Shown here in pieces: positions 31,746 to 42,599 of a stretch of 64,000 bases of DNA. Under the pieces are notes generated by a model, which was not told where the DNA came from, ran no database searches, and saw nothing but the letters and a program-made list of their open reading frames with translations. Position 1 is the first letter of the stretch, and each line of letters begins with the position of its first letter. The translations under genes and the position numbers were made by a program. The stretch comes from Eretmocerus hayati (Eukaryota; Arthropoda; Insecta; Hymenoptera; Aphelinidae): the NCBI GenBank assembly GCA_029851415.1, contig CM056743.1, positions 77,270,186 to 77,334,185 on the forward strand, in the 5' to 3' direction.

Positions 31746-33908
31746 CTAGCCTAATAGTAAAGCAGCAAGGACATCGCTAGGTGAAGAACCAGCTCGTGCA
31801 TTGATTCGAGCGCGTTCACGTGGTGACATTCTCGAAGGTCGGAAAAGGCACGTCATCGCGTGCTCATACCACTGCGGCGCAAGAATTTTGCGCAACCTAA
31901 ATAATCGTGGCGACATGGAAACGATACCTTTGTTCCGACTCTTTGAAGCAAATTATTTTCGCGGAAATCACAAACAAAGCAATAAGGACATTGACCGTTG
32001 CGCGCCTGACGGCAGCGATTACACAACGGATGCCCGTTGGAGCATAAGAAACATTGAGGATAAATCAGATCGTAACACACCTGGCAAGTAAAAATCTCAT
32101 TTATGGCATCTCGCGCGGACATCTCTTGAGAAGCAAGGACATTATTCTCCTCGGCGAGTTCCTCGTGGGAAAGCAAACGTTTCACGGCGGGCATCAAGCC
32201 ACGACGATCGCGAATGGCGCGCTCATCAGAATTGAGCCTAGTTTTAGCACGACGTATCAAGCGTTTAATTTCCACGACAGCGGGGGAGGAGTCCTCGCTA
32301 GTACTTGAAATCAGTTCATCGATATTGATTTCGTCTGACGATACCTCCTCCTCAGCTAACGGAGCAATAGGCTCTGGGGCGATGACAGGTTCTTGAGGAA
32401 TTACAGGTGGCATAGAAGCTGCTCCCTCGTTAGAGGAAGGCGGTTCAGACTCACGAACTGTAGAATCAGGCTCTGCAGGAGTGGCAACAGGTTGAGACCG
32501 CGCAGGCTCAACGCGAATGACGGATCCGGCCGATACAGCCCGTGCACGTGCCAAGTTGATTTCCGCAACGCGCTGGTAGAGATATTCTCGATCAGCACGA
32601 AACTGAGCAACGTTCATTCGCTGACGCTCACGCAAGCCAGGAAGTTCTCCTTCTATGTAGTCCAAAACATCGGTCAATGTAGTTCCAGGACAGGTGGTCA
32701 AGCTGTCAATGCACCCTAGGAATAAGCTAAGTCCCGACAAGGCAGGACATAAAACGGTGTGGTAAATCTCTCGGCCGGAAGTGTGTTCATAGAGATGGCG
32801 TTCCTCAAACGTGTCCTCGACAATACGCCTCGTTAAATTCATAATCGTGGCAATAACATCCCGTAGACGGCAAGGATCAGAGAGGGCGAAAATGGTGCGA
32901 CGCATCTGTTCATCGGTACGATTCTAAGGATTTTGGAAAGGAGGACACGGAGCGATCCGTATCGGAGGCGCCGTTTCCAGATAGTAAAGATGCTCAAGAG
33001 ATCGTGGATGTTGTGCCTGGAAAAGAGGAAAAATATTTTTGTAATACAGAATCATCGACATTTCCAACGCAATGAGAAAAGACCTACCATTATTAAAGCC
33101 AAGAAACTCTACGGTTGGCCACCGATTGAGGAAAAAGCGGTGACGCCACGGTCGTGAAATAGTCAGGAAAAGAAAATGCCGCATGAGCAAAAGTAGGGCA
33201 AAGAAGATCTGCATCAGATACATAGCCTGAATCGAGAGACGGGCCGTAGCAAGGTGAAATGGGAGTTGAAATAGGGAAATCTAACGCCTCCCCTTGAAAA
33301 CCAAGATATTCTTCACCCTGCATGGATAGAAATACATCAACTTCGGAGTTTAAAAATTCTTGTAAGTCACTGATAGGGGTGTTGGAATTTGTAACGGCTC
33401 GACTATTGAATGCTCCTGTCGCCAATGGATTATTACGAGGAGTGTTGCGAATTAAAACATCTCGCAGCAAAGAAGGCCTCATGCGGCCGCAGGTATTATT
33501 CAATAGCGACCATGGAGGGCGCCAATGCTGGAAAACCGGATAAGAGAGCCTAGTCAGCGACGCAAAATCACATGGGTAGATCGATAAAAATCATCTCACC
33601 TGTACAGATCGACGGGCATCACTCGTGGGGCGTCGAAGCACCACGATATTCTGCACGCAAGCGTCGCAATCGCAAGGCCCAACTTCCTCGAAATGACCCC
33701 TACGCCCAGAGATATGAATACAATCCCCAAGCTGAGCACCGCGTCCAACCGTTGTTGGTGGTGTATGAGGCCGAAAACTAACGGGTTGATGTCCAGACCG
33801 CAGGTTGTAAACGCCCCTTGACGAGTACGGATACACTCTGCTCCCGCGATTTGAGCGAGGAGGAACCCTGGGTCCCGAGGGAACATTATCCGGTGGGCGA
33901 CGGTCCAT
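31746..33908 (-). CDS. SIAH-type RING E3 ligase-like protein 1 (multi-exon, frameshifted 3' end)
   Basis: Antisense cargo gene. Exon with ATG 33908 runs to 33600 (donor CAG|GTGAGA), joins in phase 0 to 33527 (acceptor TTTTCCAG), and a later exon begins at 32923 (acceptor CCTTAG). The donor between about 33100 and 33140 is not settled. The N-terminus is Arg/Pro-rich, then disordered acidic/Pro-rich. The C-terminus has a SIAH-like RING (FTCQVCYDLIYP, CSNGHPLCNRC, CPYC) followed by the start of the SIAH zinc finger (FPCRHDYLGC). The frame closes at 31853, but a +1 change near 31870-31900 restores the expected WYEHAMTCLFRP ending and stays open to 31746, parallel to the second copy. SIAH proteins ubiquitinate targets for proteasomal decay. 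A spliced upstream leader exon is likely (acceptor 33924, donor GTAAGT near 33982). Confidence 0.7.
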
Positions 33909-33981
33909 GATAGCTGCAATGAATCTGAAATTAGGATTCGGAAGCGCTCGAATTCAGAGATATTCCAACGAGAATACTTAC

Positions 33982-35256
33982 ATCAAGATCCAAAAATCTG
34001 AAGTTGACCGATCGAGTACCAGGCTGGCAATGAGCCAAACCGTATCAGGAGCTCGAATATATACCCGTGGTTGAAAGAAGGGACGAAGAATAGAAAAAAC
34101 TTTTGCAAAGGGCAACGTAGTGAATACCCCCGCTCAAGGCCTAAATCACCAAGTCGGCGGTAAATACGATATAAGCAAGACACAGTCGCATATTGAGCAA
34201 GAAAAGGTAGACACGGAAAAAAAAACCACTCGGAAGCACCAACCAGACGAAAACACTTCGGAGTAATAAGAGCGACAAAGTCGTGATCACACCATCGGCA
34301 CAGATATTAAGGACCCAAAAAAAAAACAGAGTAATATAGACGACGATTAGACAGATATTGTGAAGCTCCTCACCACACATGTTGCAATATCAATACAAAT
34401 TAGTCTCGGCTTTGATGGCCGCTGTTTTGATATCAATTAGTCTCTGCTTTGGTAAAGTAACATCTCGGGCAATCTGCAACTATATTAAGCAGCTGGACTG
34501 CATGAAATGGTACAAAAAAAGCCGATAAGCCGGCGCCCTGGCTCGCTCGGTATCTTTTTATGTTTCCTAAGTGTTACAAATCACACTTTAGACCCTAGTA
34601 ACGAGGACCCATGATATACAGATTCAATGCATAGTAATGACAGACGGAGCAATAGTAGCATAGACATGTAAAAAGGAACGAATAATGTATGCATTAAAGA
34701 TAAGAGCTAGAGACTACTTCATGTTGAGGGCTTGAGAAAATTATAAAATTGGTTATTTGAAAGACCACAGTCGCCAAGAAGAAATATGCGATGTATAGAG
34801 CAGTAGTTTCAACTTTTAACAAGATCTAAATTACAAGTTGCATGTAGACATGCTCAAGTACAATTAGCCTCTTGGCATTAAGTCAAGCTTCCAGAATTTT
34901 GGAAATATTGATAAGGCAGACAAATGATAGTTTAATTACCAACTTTGTGGGTAAATACGGTCACATTGGATGACGTATGTACTGCTGTAGAACAACTTGG
35001 AAATTGTACGAAAATGTTGGATTTTCAATCGAATCAAGTTTTGATAGTAGCTGAATAGTAATTCAATGAGTGAACTCGATATATTTTCTACCGCACTTTT
35101 TAAGGTTCAAAGAAAATGAACTCACAGATTGTCAATCAGATGAGAAGAGGATAAAAACATAACAACATGCTGCGTGTACAAATGGATTTATTCAAGAATC
35201 AATATCAAGTATTACATACATTTCTGTAAACATTAACATATATTACATATTGAATA
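33982..35256 (-). other. upstream region of SIAH-like gene 1, possible leader exon, no clear gene
   Basis: The proximal part (about 33982-34180) is a candidate untranslated first exon ending in donor GAT|GTAAGT. A 79-codon very hydrophobic minus-strand frame at 34141-34380 (many Leu, Phe, Val) could encode a small membrane protein, but its composition follows from poly-A/poly-T runs. 34400-35256 shows nothing recognisable. Confidence 0.25.
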
Positions 35257-37658
35257 TCAAATGTCGGGCTGAGCGAGCTCATTGATGGCTCGTCGCCTCT
35301 CATCAGGCAACTCAGGCTCATTGAAAGCGCAACTATCAGAATGTCTGTGCCATTCAGATGCACGCGGAAAAACGCGACACCCGAGAGAGAAATTCCGACA
35401 GGGAAAGTATAAAGTTTCTAATTCGCGTTCTAACACCCGATTGCGCCAATACGGGGTGTAGCCACGGCACTCCGGGCATTCAGTTACTCTTCTCACGCAG
35501 GACTCACACAGAGTATGCCCCTCATCACATTGTCGAATACGGGGATACATAAATTCATCACATACTGGGCAGGAATAGATGTTTCTAATCGCTTCGACAC
35601 AACTCACAACGAACGCCTGAGGCAAGCAAATATTGGAGCCGTCACCTAGAAACCATCGGTTACGATTTAGAGGTAAGGAACACTGAACTATGGGTTCGGA
35701 TCGAATATTACGGAAGCGTCTCATTCCCAAAATTTGACGTATTCTTGGAAGATCGCGTGGAACACTAAGGATCGCTACCGCAGGATCAGTCCCATCATCC
35801 CTACTGGGAGGTACAAGAGGATTCTGTTCTGCGGGGGACTCAATAATTTGCGCAGCACCATTTTGCATCGCGCCTTCGGATTCGTCTACAACATCTGGCG
35901 GTCCAGCTTCATCGTGATCAGGTGGAGAAGGAGGATCGATATTCTCAGGTGCTGACGCTGAAAAATCTGCAGTGGGTGCATTACTATCTGGTGAATTGCT
36001 GTCACTCGGATTAGACAAAATCTCAATTGAAGATCCTGATGTGGAATCAACGTTCTCAGGAGCTATAGCAACATCACGAATTGCAGAAAGGCTATGTGAC
36101 ATTCGAGAAAGGGTCGATAATAAATCAGGAAGGTCGATCGCACCTTCGGCATGACGAACACCATGAAGACCAAAACTTATATCGACTATGTCCGGTAAGT
36201 TCTCAGAATTTCGCTCAGCACCGAGCACCTCAGACAAGACTCGCGAAAATTCATCGGCGGCGTTTCGGAGTCGGTTAAAAGACACAATGGTTATTAAAAT
36301 TCGACTATTACCGGGTTGAGGCACGGCCAGTTTATTGCTAGACTGTGGATTGGAAGTAGCTACAACTTCTTCATATGACGGAGGCGCTGGTGAAATGGGC
36401 CGTGATTCTACAGGTGATGGAGCATTAGACGGTAGAGAGGCGGACAAACCTGTAGTATAAGTTTCAAGTAAAGAATCAGAACTATCCTGACAACCACACA
36501 AGCAGAATGGTCCTTCCACATGTTCAGATAAGCTGAACGGACCGAGCAATGCCAACGGCTCTACAATAATCTCCGGCGAAATCGCAGAGTCAATAGGTAT
36601 AGTCGCAGGACAAACATGTAAAGATGAAGAGTTCCCAGCTGAAGCCGCAGTGTTAACAGCCGCAGCTTCAATAGTATCAGTTGCAGAAACATGTCTCGAA
36701 AACGAAGAAACAGATGTTGGAGGAGCGAAGTCTGCAGGCGGAGCTATCACATCAGCGGGTCTACTTGCAGCTTCAGGTAGTTCAATAGATGCCTCAGTGT
36801 TCGCAAGTGAACGTGTAACACGAGAACCACCTCGGTGACCCTAGAAATTCAAACAAATTTTGTTATTCTAGACGCTACGATGTGCAGGGTTGTCGAGCGC
36901 GCGATTCAAGGATAAGGAAGCAGTCGCGTAAAATCTTTTTGTAAAGCACGACGCATGGAGTGCTCCAGTGGGCAATTGAAAAATTGGATATGAGGCATTC
37001 GCGAACCTAGGAATATGTTTTAATGGGAGAACCCTTTTGGTTTCGCAATGGCGTACCCTAACGCGGGGTTGGTTCAGCGTGGTACGAAAAAAAAAAAGAA
37101 CATTGATGATATTTAAAGAAAATAAGAGCAAATTAGAATTATAATATAAATAGCCTAGAGAATTTCACACACCAAGCCATTTCCAGATCCTGAACCTAAC
37201 TGAAAAAAAAAAGAGAAAAGTTTCCCCATTCCAACTAACAGACTTCTTGCAAACTATGACCGGAAACACACCGATTCAATGCCAACTCGTGTGACGGGGC
37301 TGGTTAATTTCAACACCGCATGAATCGTTCAAATTATGGCACGACAAGAAGATCAAGCCAAACTTACCCGACGACGTCGGTGACCAGTCGCAGGAGCAGC
37401 TGACGCTGACAGAGCGGGACCATGAAATACAACGGGCGCCGACATCAACGGCATCCCCCATGCATGTGGTATCGGAGGTCCAGACGGAATATTTGGTATT
37501 CCCCCCCATGGAAGCGAAGGTGGCGCATACATCGCCAAGTGAGCAGGCAGACCAAGGCCGACAGAATTTGGATACATGGGCCAGCCAGGATAGCTAATAT
37601 GCTGGTTGGGGCCACCAAGCAAAGGTACTTGGTTTGACGTGTAACGTGCTGGATTCAT
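35257..37658 (-). CDS. SIAH-type RING E3 ligase-like protein 2 (two exons)
   Basis: Antisense cargo gene. Exon 1 37658-37368 starts at an ATG placed right behind an acceptor-like TTATCAG, so an untranslated exon may precede it; the donor is CGG|GTAAGT. Exon 2 36840-35257 follows acceptor TTTCTAG, phase 0 at both sides, giving about 624 residues. The middle is long, Ser/Ala/Pro-rich and acidic (disordered). Near the C-terminus is a RING (YSCPVCDEFMYP, CDEGHTLCESC, CPEC) followed by a SIAH-type zinc finger (FPCRNFSLGC then WHRHSDSC). Its ending aligns with that of the first gene, so the two are paralogues. It lacks a full-length SIAH substrate-binding domain. Predicted E3 ubiquitin ligase; targets unknown. 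Confidence 0.75.
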
Positions 37659-37704
37659 CTGATAACACGAAATGAATGAGGATTGCGAGTAAATTTTCCA
37701 AGAC

Positions 37705-38918
37705 CTTTTCACGCTATGAGGTGGATCAGATTGGTGTCAAAAACGGTCGGCATGTATAGAGTCAAAACTCACCCTCAATATCCCAAACTCTTTTTCCAAA
37801 CTAATCCTTCAGAGGCTGGCAGTGGAATGGAAGCTCTAGGTCAAATAGTCGGCTATAAGTTTATCTCCCTCGCCGACGAATGTGCAAAGGGGGACGAAAT
37901 TTAGTGTCAAAAAAACTTTACTCGCTGACGAGACCATAACGATTGGCAGGCCTAAATCGGTAAGCGTCTGGGCACGAAGCCTTTGCCATGCCGATCGCGT
38001 TCTCCTTGCGCGTACCGTCCTTATCCGCTCAACGAGATGAGTCTGGAGTCTGTAGTTTTTTGCCTCAAATCCATTTTATCCGTCGCTCTTTTTTTTTTTT
38101 TTTTTTCAGAAAAAATTGGACGTCATTACTAGTTAGTAATGATACTCTTCCTTTGACTGACTTCGCGACCTTCGTTGGATCTTTAAAACCTAACCAAATC
38201 TATGAACAACACGCATGGGTATAGATTTTGAATTTCTTGGGAACCCGATTGAGACGCTATAAATTAACAATATGTAAGAATAAAACATTTCACGTAACGG
38301 TAATTCTAAAATCTTCAAATGCGGCTCATGGACGCCGCATTTTCTTGTAAAAACGTTTCATACTGCTACGCATGAAAGTTGATGGTTCATCTTAAATAAG
38401 GAAAGAAAATTCCCTCTCTTTACACCTTTCGTTCAAAAATACGGCTGATGGACGAATATTTAAACTACGATGGCAAGGAAAATCTCTCTCCGTTGGAAAA
38501 ATTGTACATGGTCTCTTCGAAACTAGCCACAATACAGTGGGTTACAGGAATGAAATCATCATCATGTGATTTAAGATTTAAATGCCCCCGCAAGTTTAGC
38601 CGGGATAAGATAACGCTGTTTGTATACACAAGCATGTGGTACATTCTCCTTCCATACTCCGGCTGTCGCTCCGCCTTCAATCCCCTCTGATTTTCTCGCA
38701 GCGTGCGGATTGGCCGAAATTCGAAAGCACTCTCGAGGGCAGGGATGAAATTCAGGAAGAGTAAAAAGGAGTAAAAGATTTCAGAATACGCGCGCTGAGG
38801 AGATTCGTTCGCACACTGACTAAATCATTGCTGCAAAAGAAATATACGACAGATTGATCTGAAATAAGTGCAGGGCGCTAACGAAATCAAGCCAAAAGTA
38901 GCGGGAATATAAACTGGA
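37705..38918. other. intergenic cargo region with short repeated motif
   Basis: Divergent promoter region between SIAH-like gene 2 (minus) and the PPP1R15-like gene (plus). The motif ATGCGGCTCATGGACG (about 38319) is repeated as ATACGGCTGATGGACG (about 38440). An 80-codon plus-strand frame at 38448-38690 has no recognisable domain. A T-run lies at 38090-38106. Confidence 0.4.
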
Positions 38919-39176
38919 ATGATGAAGCCGGAAGAAATGAATACTCAAAAGGGTTTGACGGTGAAATTCAACCCAATAATACAAATAAAGCACTTAGCTC
39001 ATTGGAATTATGCTCATAGAGCAGCCCGCCATGGTCCATGGGAAAGATTAGCTCGTGACAGAGAACGATTCAACAGAAGAGTCAAAAATACAGAAGAAAT
39101 ACTTAAACCCACACTCACCGAGCAGCATCGAGAGAAAATGTGGCAGCAAGTTCAGACCAAGACAGGAAAACAGTGA
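38919..39176 (+). CDS. PPP1R15/GADD34-like PP1 regulatory protein (85 aa)
   Basis: Compact sense-strand protein resembling the C-terminal core of PPP1R15 proteins, which bring protein phosphatase 1 to phosphorylated eIF2alpha and so restart translation under stress. It has an RVxF-like PP1-docking element (LTVKF, residues 13-17) followed at family-typical spacing by the eIF2alpha-phosphatase signature GPWERLARDRERFNRRV (residues 39-55) and a helical tail. Cellular members have long N-terminal regions; this one is nearly only the core, as in virus-encoded homologues of the family. An AATAAA follows at 39264. Its neighbours are divergent (SIAH-like 2) and convergent (JmjC). The docking element lacks the usual basic residue before Val. 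Assignment is by motif, without a search. Confidence 0.75.
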   Translation: MMKPEEMNTQKGLTVKFNPIIQIKHLAHWNYAHRAARHGPWERLARDRERFNRRVKNTEEILKPTLTEQHREKMWQQVQTKTGKQ

Positions 39177-39682
39177 TGAAAATTATTAATCAGCAAAAGT
39201 CTGCGTCCAATCATGTATGTTTTGATAAATAATGGTGGTAATATTAATATTTCAATGCTAATCAATAAAGTGTTTCGGGCATAGAATAGCTGGCTGCAAT
39301 TTTTCATTCAGAAATCGAAACATTTTCGATTCCATTTTTAAGCAGAATAAATTTGCGACCCCAGAAATCGAAAAATCAAATATAATACTCATCATATCAA
39401 AATTGATTGAAATAATTCATTGTTCTTAGAGATTATTATTAAATAATTCACAACCAGGGATTCAAATTCAGATATAAGATACAGATCAAACAAACTATGC
39501 CTAACATTTACGCAAAAATGGCACACAGACATCTTTACAATGCATAATCAATTCCACATTAGAACATTTTGTACAGCAGGCGCATTAGAACAATATGAAA
39601 TATCGAACGCACGTATTGAAAAATATCGCTCTCATTTCAAGGAAATAACTGGATTCTATCGCAAATCCACTTGATCAAGAAT
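39177..39682. other. convergent 3' ends, AT-rich, no gene
   Basis: Holds the polyadenylation signal AATAAA (39264) of the PPP1R15-like gene and presumably the 3' end of the antisense JmjC gene. No coding sequence seen. Confidence 0.4.
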
Positions 39683-41854
39683 CTAAAGTAGGCGAGCCTC
39701 TACATGAGGACACTCGTTACGATGTAATTCAAAATCAGAAGCAGTGAAGAAGTTACCCTTACCACATATGCAAATAATCCCAAAACCACAACTGGGAAGA
39801 TGGCCTCGGGCAGAAAAACAACAAGGGCATGGAATCCTTCGTGGTTCGCTGTTCACAGAATCAATATTAATACATTGACTAACAGGGGGCAAGGCACGGT
39901 CCGAAGCATTTTGGGACGAAGCACCAAAAGACGAAACTGTGGATGCATCTAATTTCGCCTGGGCATAATCGAAAGAGTCTGATCGGGCAGGTGTCATAAT
40001 GTGATTTAAATTCATCGAGCTAACGCGTTTCTTGAAAGGTATGGATGGAACAGATTCTGAATTTAGGGAATCATTCGCACCAGGGGTAACAGTAGCTGAT
40101 GGCCGCTGCGAGGTAGTATTGGCAAATCGGGACTGAGTGAAATTGCCTAAGCCAAGTGCTGGAGACAGCACAGGCGCTGGTGACGAAACAAGCATAGAGT
40201 CAAAGATTGATGGAACAGGAGCGGGTTTTGACTTTTTGATCGATCGGGGTCGTTTTCGAGTTTTCTTCTCAACATTAGGCAAAATAGGAACAACAGGTGT
40301 AAGTTCAGCGGTATACTGCTTCCAGGCCAGTTCATCTAGACAGGACGATACATGAGAAGAAAATCCTAAAGGTGGGCATATTTTACCACAAACCAGGCAG
40401 CGTCTTTGACAGAGGGGTAAATGTCGATCAAGGTGAACGAAAGTACGTTCGCACTTCGGGCACTTTTGAACCACTTCCCGCGCAGTGTGTTCAAGAAGGA
40501 TATGCTTGTCCAAACTTATCGGACCATCAAAACACTTCCCACATATACTACAGCTTTCGGGCTTGAGAAGCTTGTGAAACAAGCCGTGTAGTTCTAGATG
40601 ATCCTGAACATCGGAGGTATAATTACATTCTTTAACACTACACTCGTATGCACGTTCAACCTTGGCGGGGAGATACTTTATAGCAGTAATAGGGCACATA
40701 CACCCGAGAAACGCGAAGTGGCATGCCTCCCAACCGGCACTACCGTAATTCTGTGAAATACATTCATTTACATTTATATTCAACACGGCATGAATGCTAT
40801 GATGTGTGACAATTGCAACATCACCTGGCCACTGAACGGCGACCTCAAACCTAATATTGTGATCCCTAAGGAAAGACGGAGTCACCATAAGGCACTTATG
40901 ATTAATGGGCGTGCCACAGTTTTTTGCCCACCCGGAGAATCGCTCATCTTCCTTCAACTCCAGGCAGACTTCTGCCATAAGTCTTTGAAAACGCGCAAAA
41001 TCTTCAGGCGCGATGACGATCCAAATTTTGGCTGCACCCAATCCCCACATCACATAATTTATACTATCTGAGTACCCATCCTCGGGATGGAACTCGGTAA
41101 AAGAGTATCTACCCGCTACATAGCAGGAGGGATGAAGTACTCCTGAAGTTTCTTTGCTCTTCAACTCTCCCCCATCATTGTAAGCAATCTTGTGAGGCAA
41201 CCCCTCAAAAGTTTCGTCGTTTGGGCGAGGGGGTAAGCCAGTAGCATACACGGGTTTGATCTTCTCGTCAGCAATCGCCTCAATTATTTCCTCGGCTAGC
41301 TTGGCTACCTTTTCCAGGCTCCGCAGGTCTTTCTGACTTGGTAACTCCGGAATCTAAGAAAATATTTTCTTTTAGAATAAACTGCAAATATGAATCAAGG
41401 AAACCAGGAAAAGTACATCATGAAACTCACATGCATTCTCTTCAATAAGGTTTCTTGATCGGGTTGAAATTTTTCACCATCCTTGTGGTTAATGAAAACC
41501 CCTGATTTGCTGGTCCTACTCAACGTTTGAGGAGTATTAAACTTACGAGGATCTTTGGTACGCAACCTCAGCCTTGCCTCATACTCTTCCTTACTAAGAG
41601 GCTTTCCAACGTTTCGAAACTGAAATCAAGAACAGAAAATATATAAAATACAATATTTATGACTCTCGCAACCATAAAAAAGAGGGGAAAATAATATTTA
41701 CCATTAGTAAGCCTGCATCTCTATCTCGATAGAGTAAGTCCTTTCCACGGTCTATAACCATTTCCATGGTATGTTCTTTGATATACTTAAGAATATTTTG
41801 ATGCTCAGCTCCCGCAGGAGCTTGATGCTCGGGCAATTGTGGCTTGCTGAACAT
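39683..41854 (-). CDS. JmjC-domain protein with C2H2-type zinc fingers
   Basis: Antisense cargo gene of three or more exons. Exon 41854-41702 (ATG right behind acceptor TTCCACAG, donor ATG|GTAAAT) joins 41619-41431 (donor CAT|GTGAGT), then the long exon from about 41332 to 39683; the exact acceptor of the last one is uncertain. About 660 residues. The JmjC domain shows the 2-oxoglutarate/Fe(II) oxygenase layout seen in histone demethylases: FHPED (first His and Glu ligands), SINYVMWGLGAAKIWIV, QWPGDVAIVTHHSIHAVLN (last His). Cys/His fingers (CSICGKCFDGPISLDKH, CPKCERTFVHLDRHLPLC) and a basic, Ser-rich tail with further Cys follow. No JmjN domain was recognised in the first exons. It could modify chromatin of the provirus or host; substrate unknown. 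More 5' exons are possible (donor AAAG|GTGAGT near 42056). Confidence 0.72.
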
Positions 41855-42413
41855 CTGTGGAATATTTCAGAAAATATTTTAGTCAGTGTTCCCCCCGAGC
41901 ACAAACTCCAAAATCCATCACTAAGTGATTGAAATAAGCCGAATGAAAATAAAAATGACTCTCGTGCTGCCAAAAACGATCACATATCAGACAAAACAAT
42001 GGAAAGAAAAAGAATGTGTAAATTCACCAATGGAAGTTTCTGAACTTCCAACTCACCTTTTTTCAAGATGATATTCGCTTTCAATCTTCAGAGATGTAGG
42101 ATAACGAAAGAAAATCTTCAGGGATGTTTGATTTATAATCTTCAAAGATGCACGAATTTTGACCGACAGAAATTATATATGAAAATTTTACAAACGAGCA
42201 AGCAAAGCGTGAAAAAAAAACACAGCAAATGAATTTACCCGAATAAGTTGTATGGCGAAAATTCTCCATGAATGAAATCGATTTATTATGTAGATTGGTA
42301 ATTTCAACTCGCGTATCAACACAAAGCGCTATCTCTAAGGGTATTTAAATTGAAGCAGAACACCTACGTGATATAGATGTTTAATTAACGTCGAAATTAC
42401 AAAAAGTAAAATA

Positions 42414-42558
42414 TCATCCAATAATGGGATCATAGAACGATACATACGCAGCCATTCTCTTAAAGTACTCCGCCATGTTAGGAATAATCTTCCGGATGTA
42501 CAGCCACCAATCTTCACGAGATGAACCATCACTCAGCAAACTACCACAAGGGTAGATC
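42414..42558 (-). CDS. terminal exon of an unrecognised antisense gene
   Basis: After a good acceptor (TTCACTTTTAG) a 47-codon frame opens, rich in Trp, Tyr, Arg and Lys (EDWWLYIRKIIPNMAEYFKR) and ends with TGA at 42414. The composition is protein-like and not low-complexity. The rest of the gene would lie at higher coordinates, but its exons were not found; alternative reading frames across the same bases are less convincing. Confidence 0.4.
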
Positions 42559-42599
42559 CTAAAAGTGAAAAACAAAAACGAACATAGGAATGAATCTCA

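Noticed and set aside
34141..34380. A small membrane protein gene
   Set aside because: Hydrophobicity derives from poly-A/T runs and the frame overlaps a likely leader exon; kept only as a note.
38908..38913. TATA box of the PPP1R15-like gene
   Set aside because: TATAAA lies only a few bases before the ATG, too close to serve as its core promoter.
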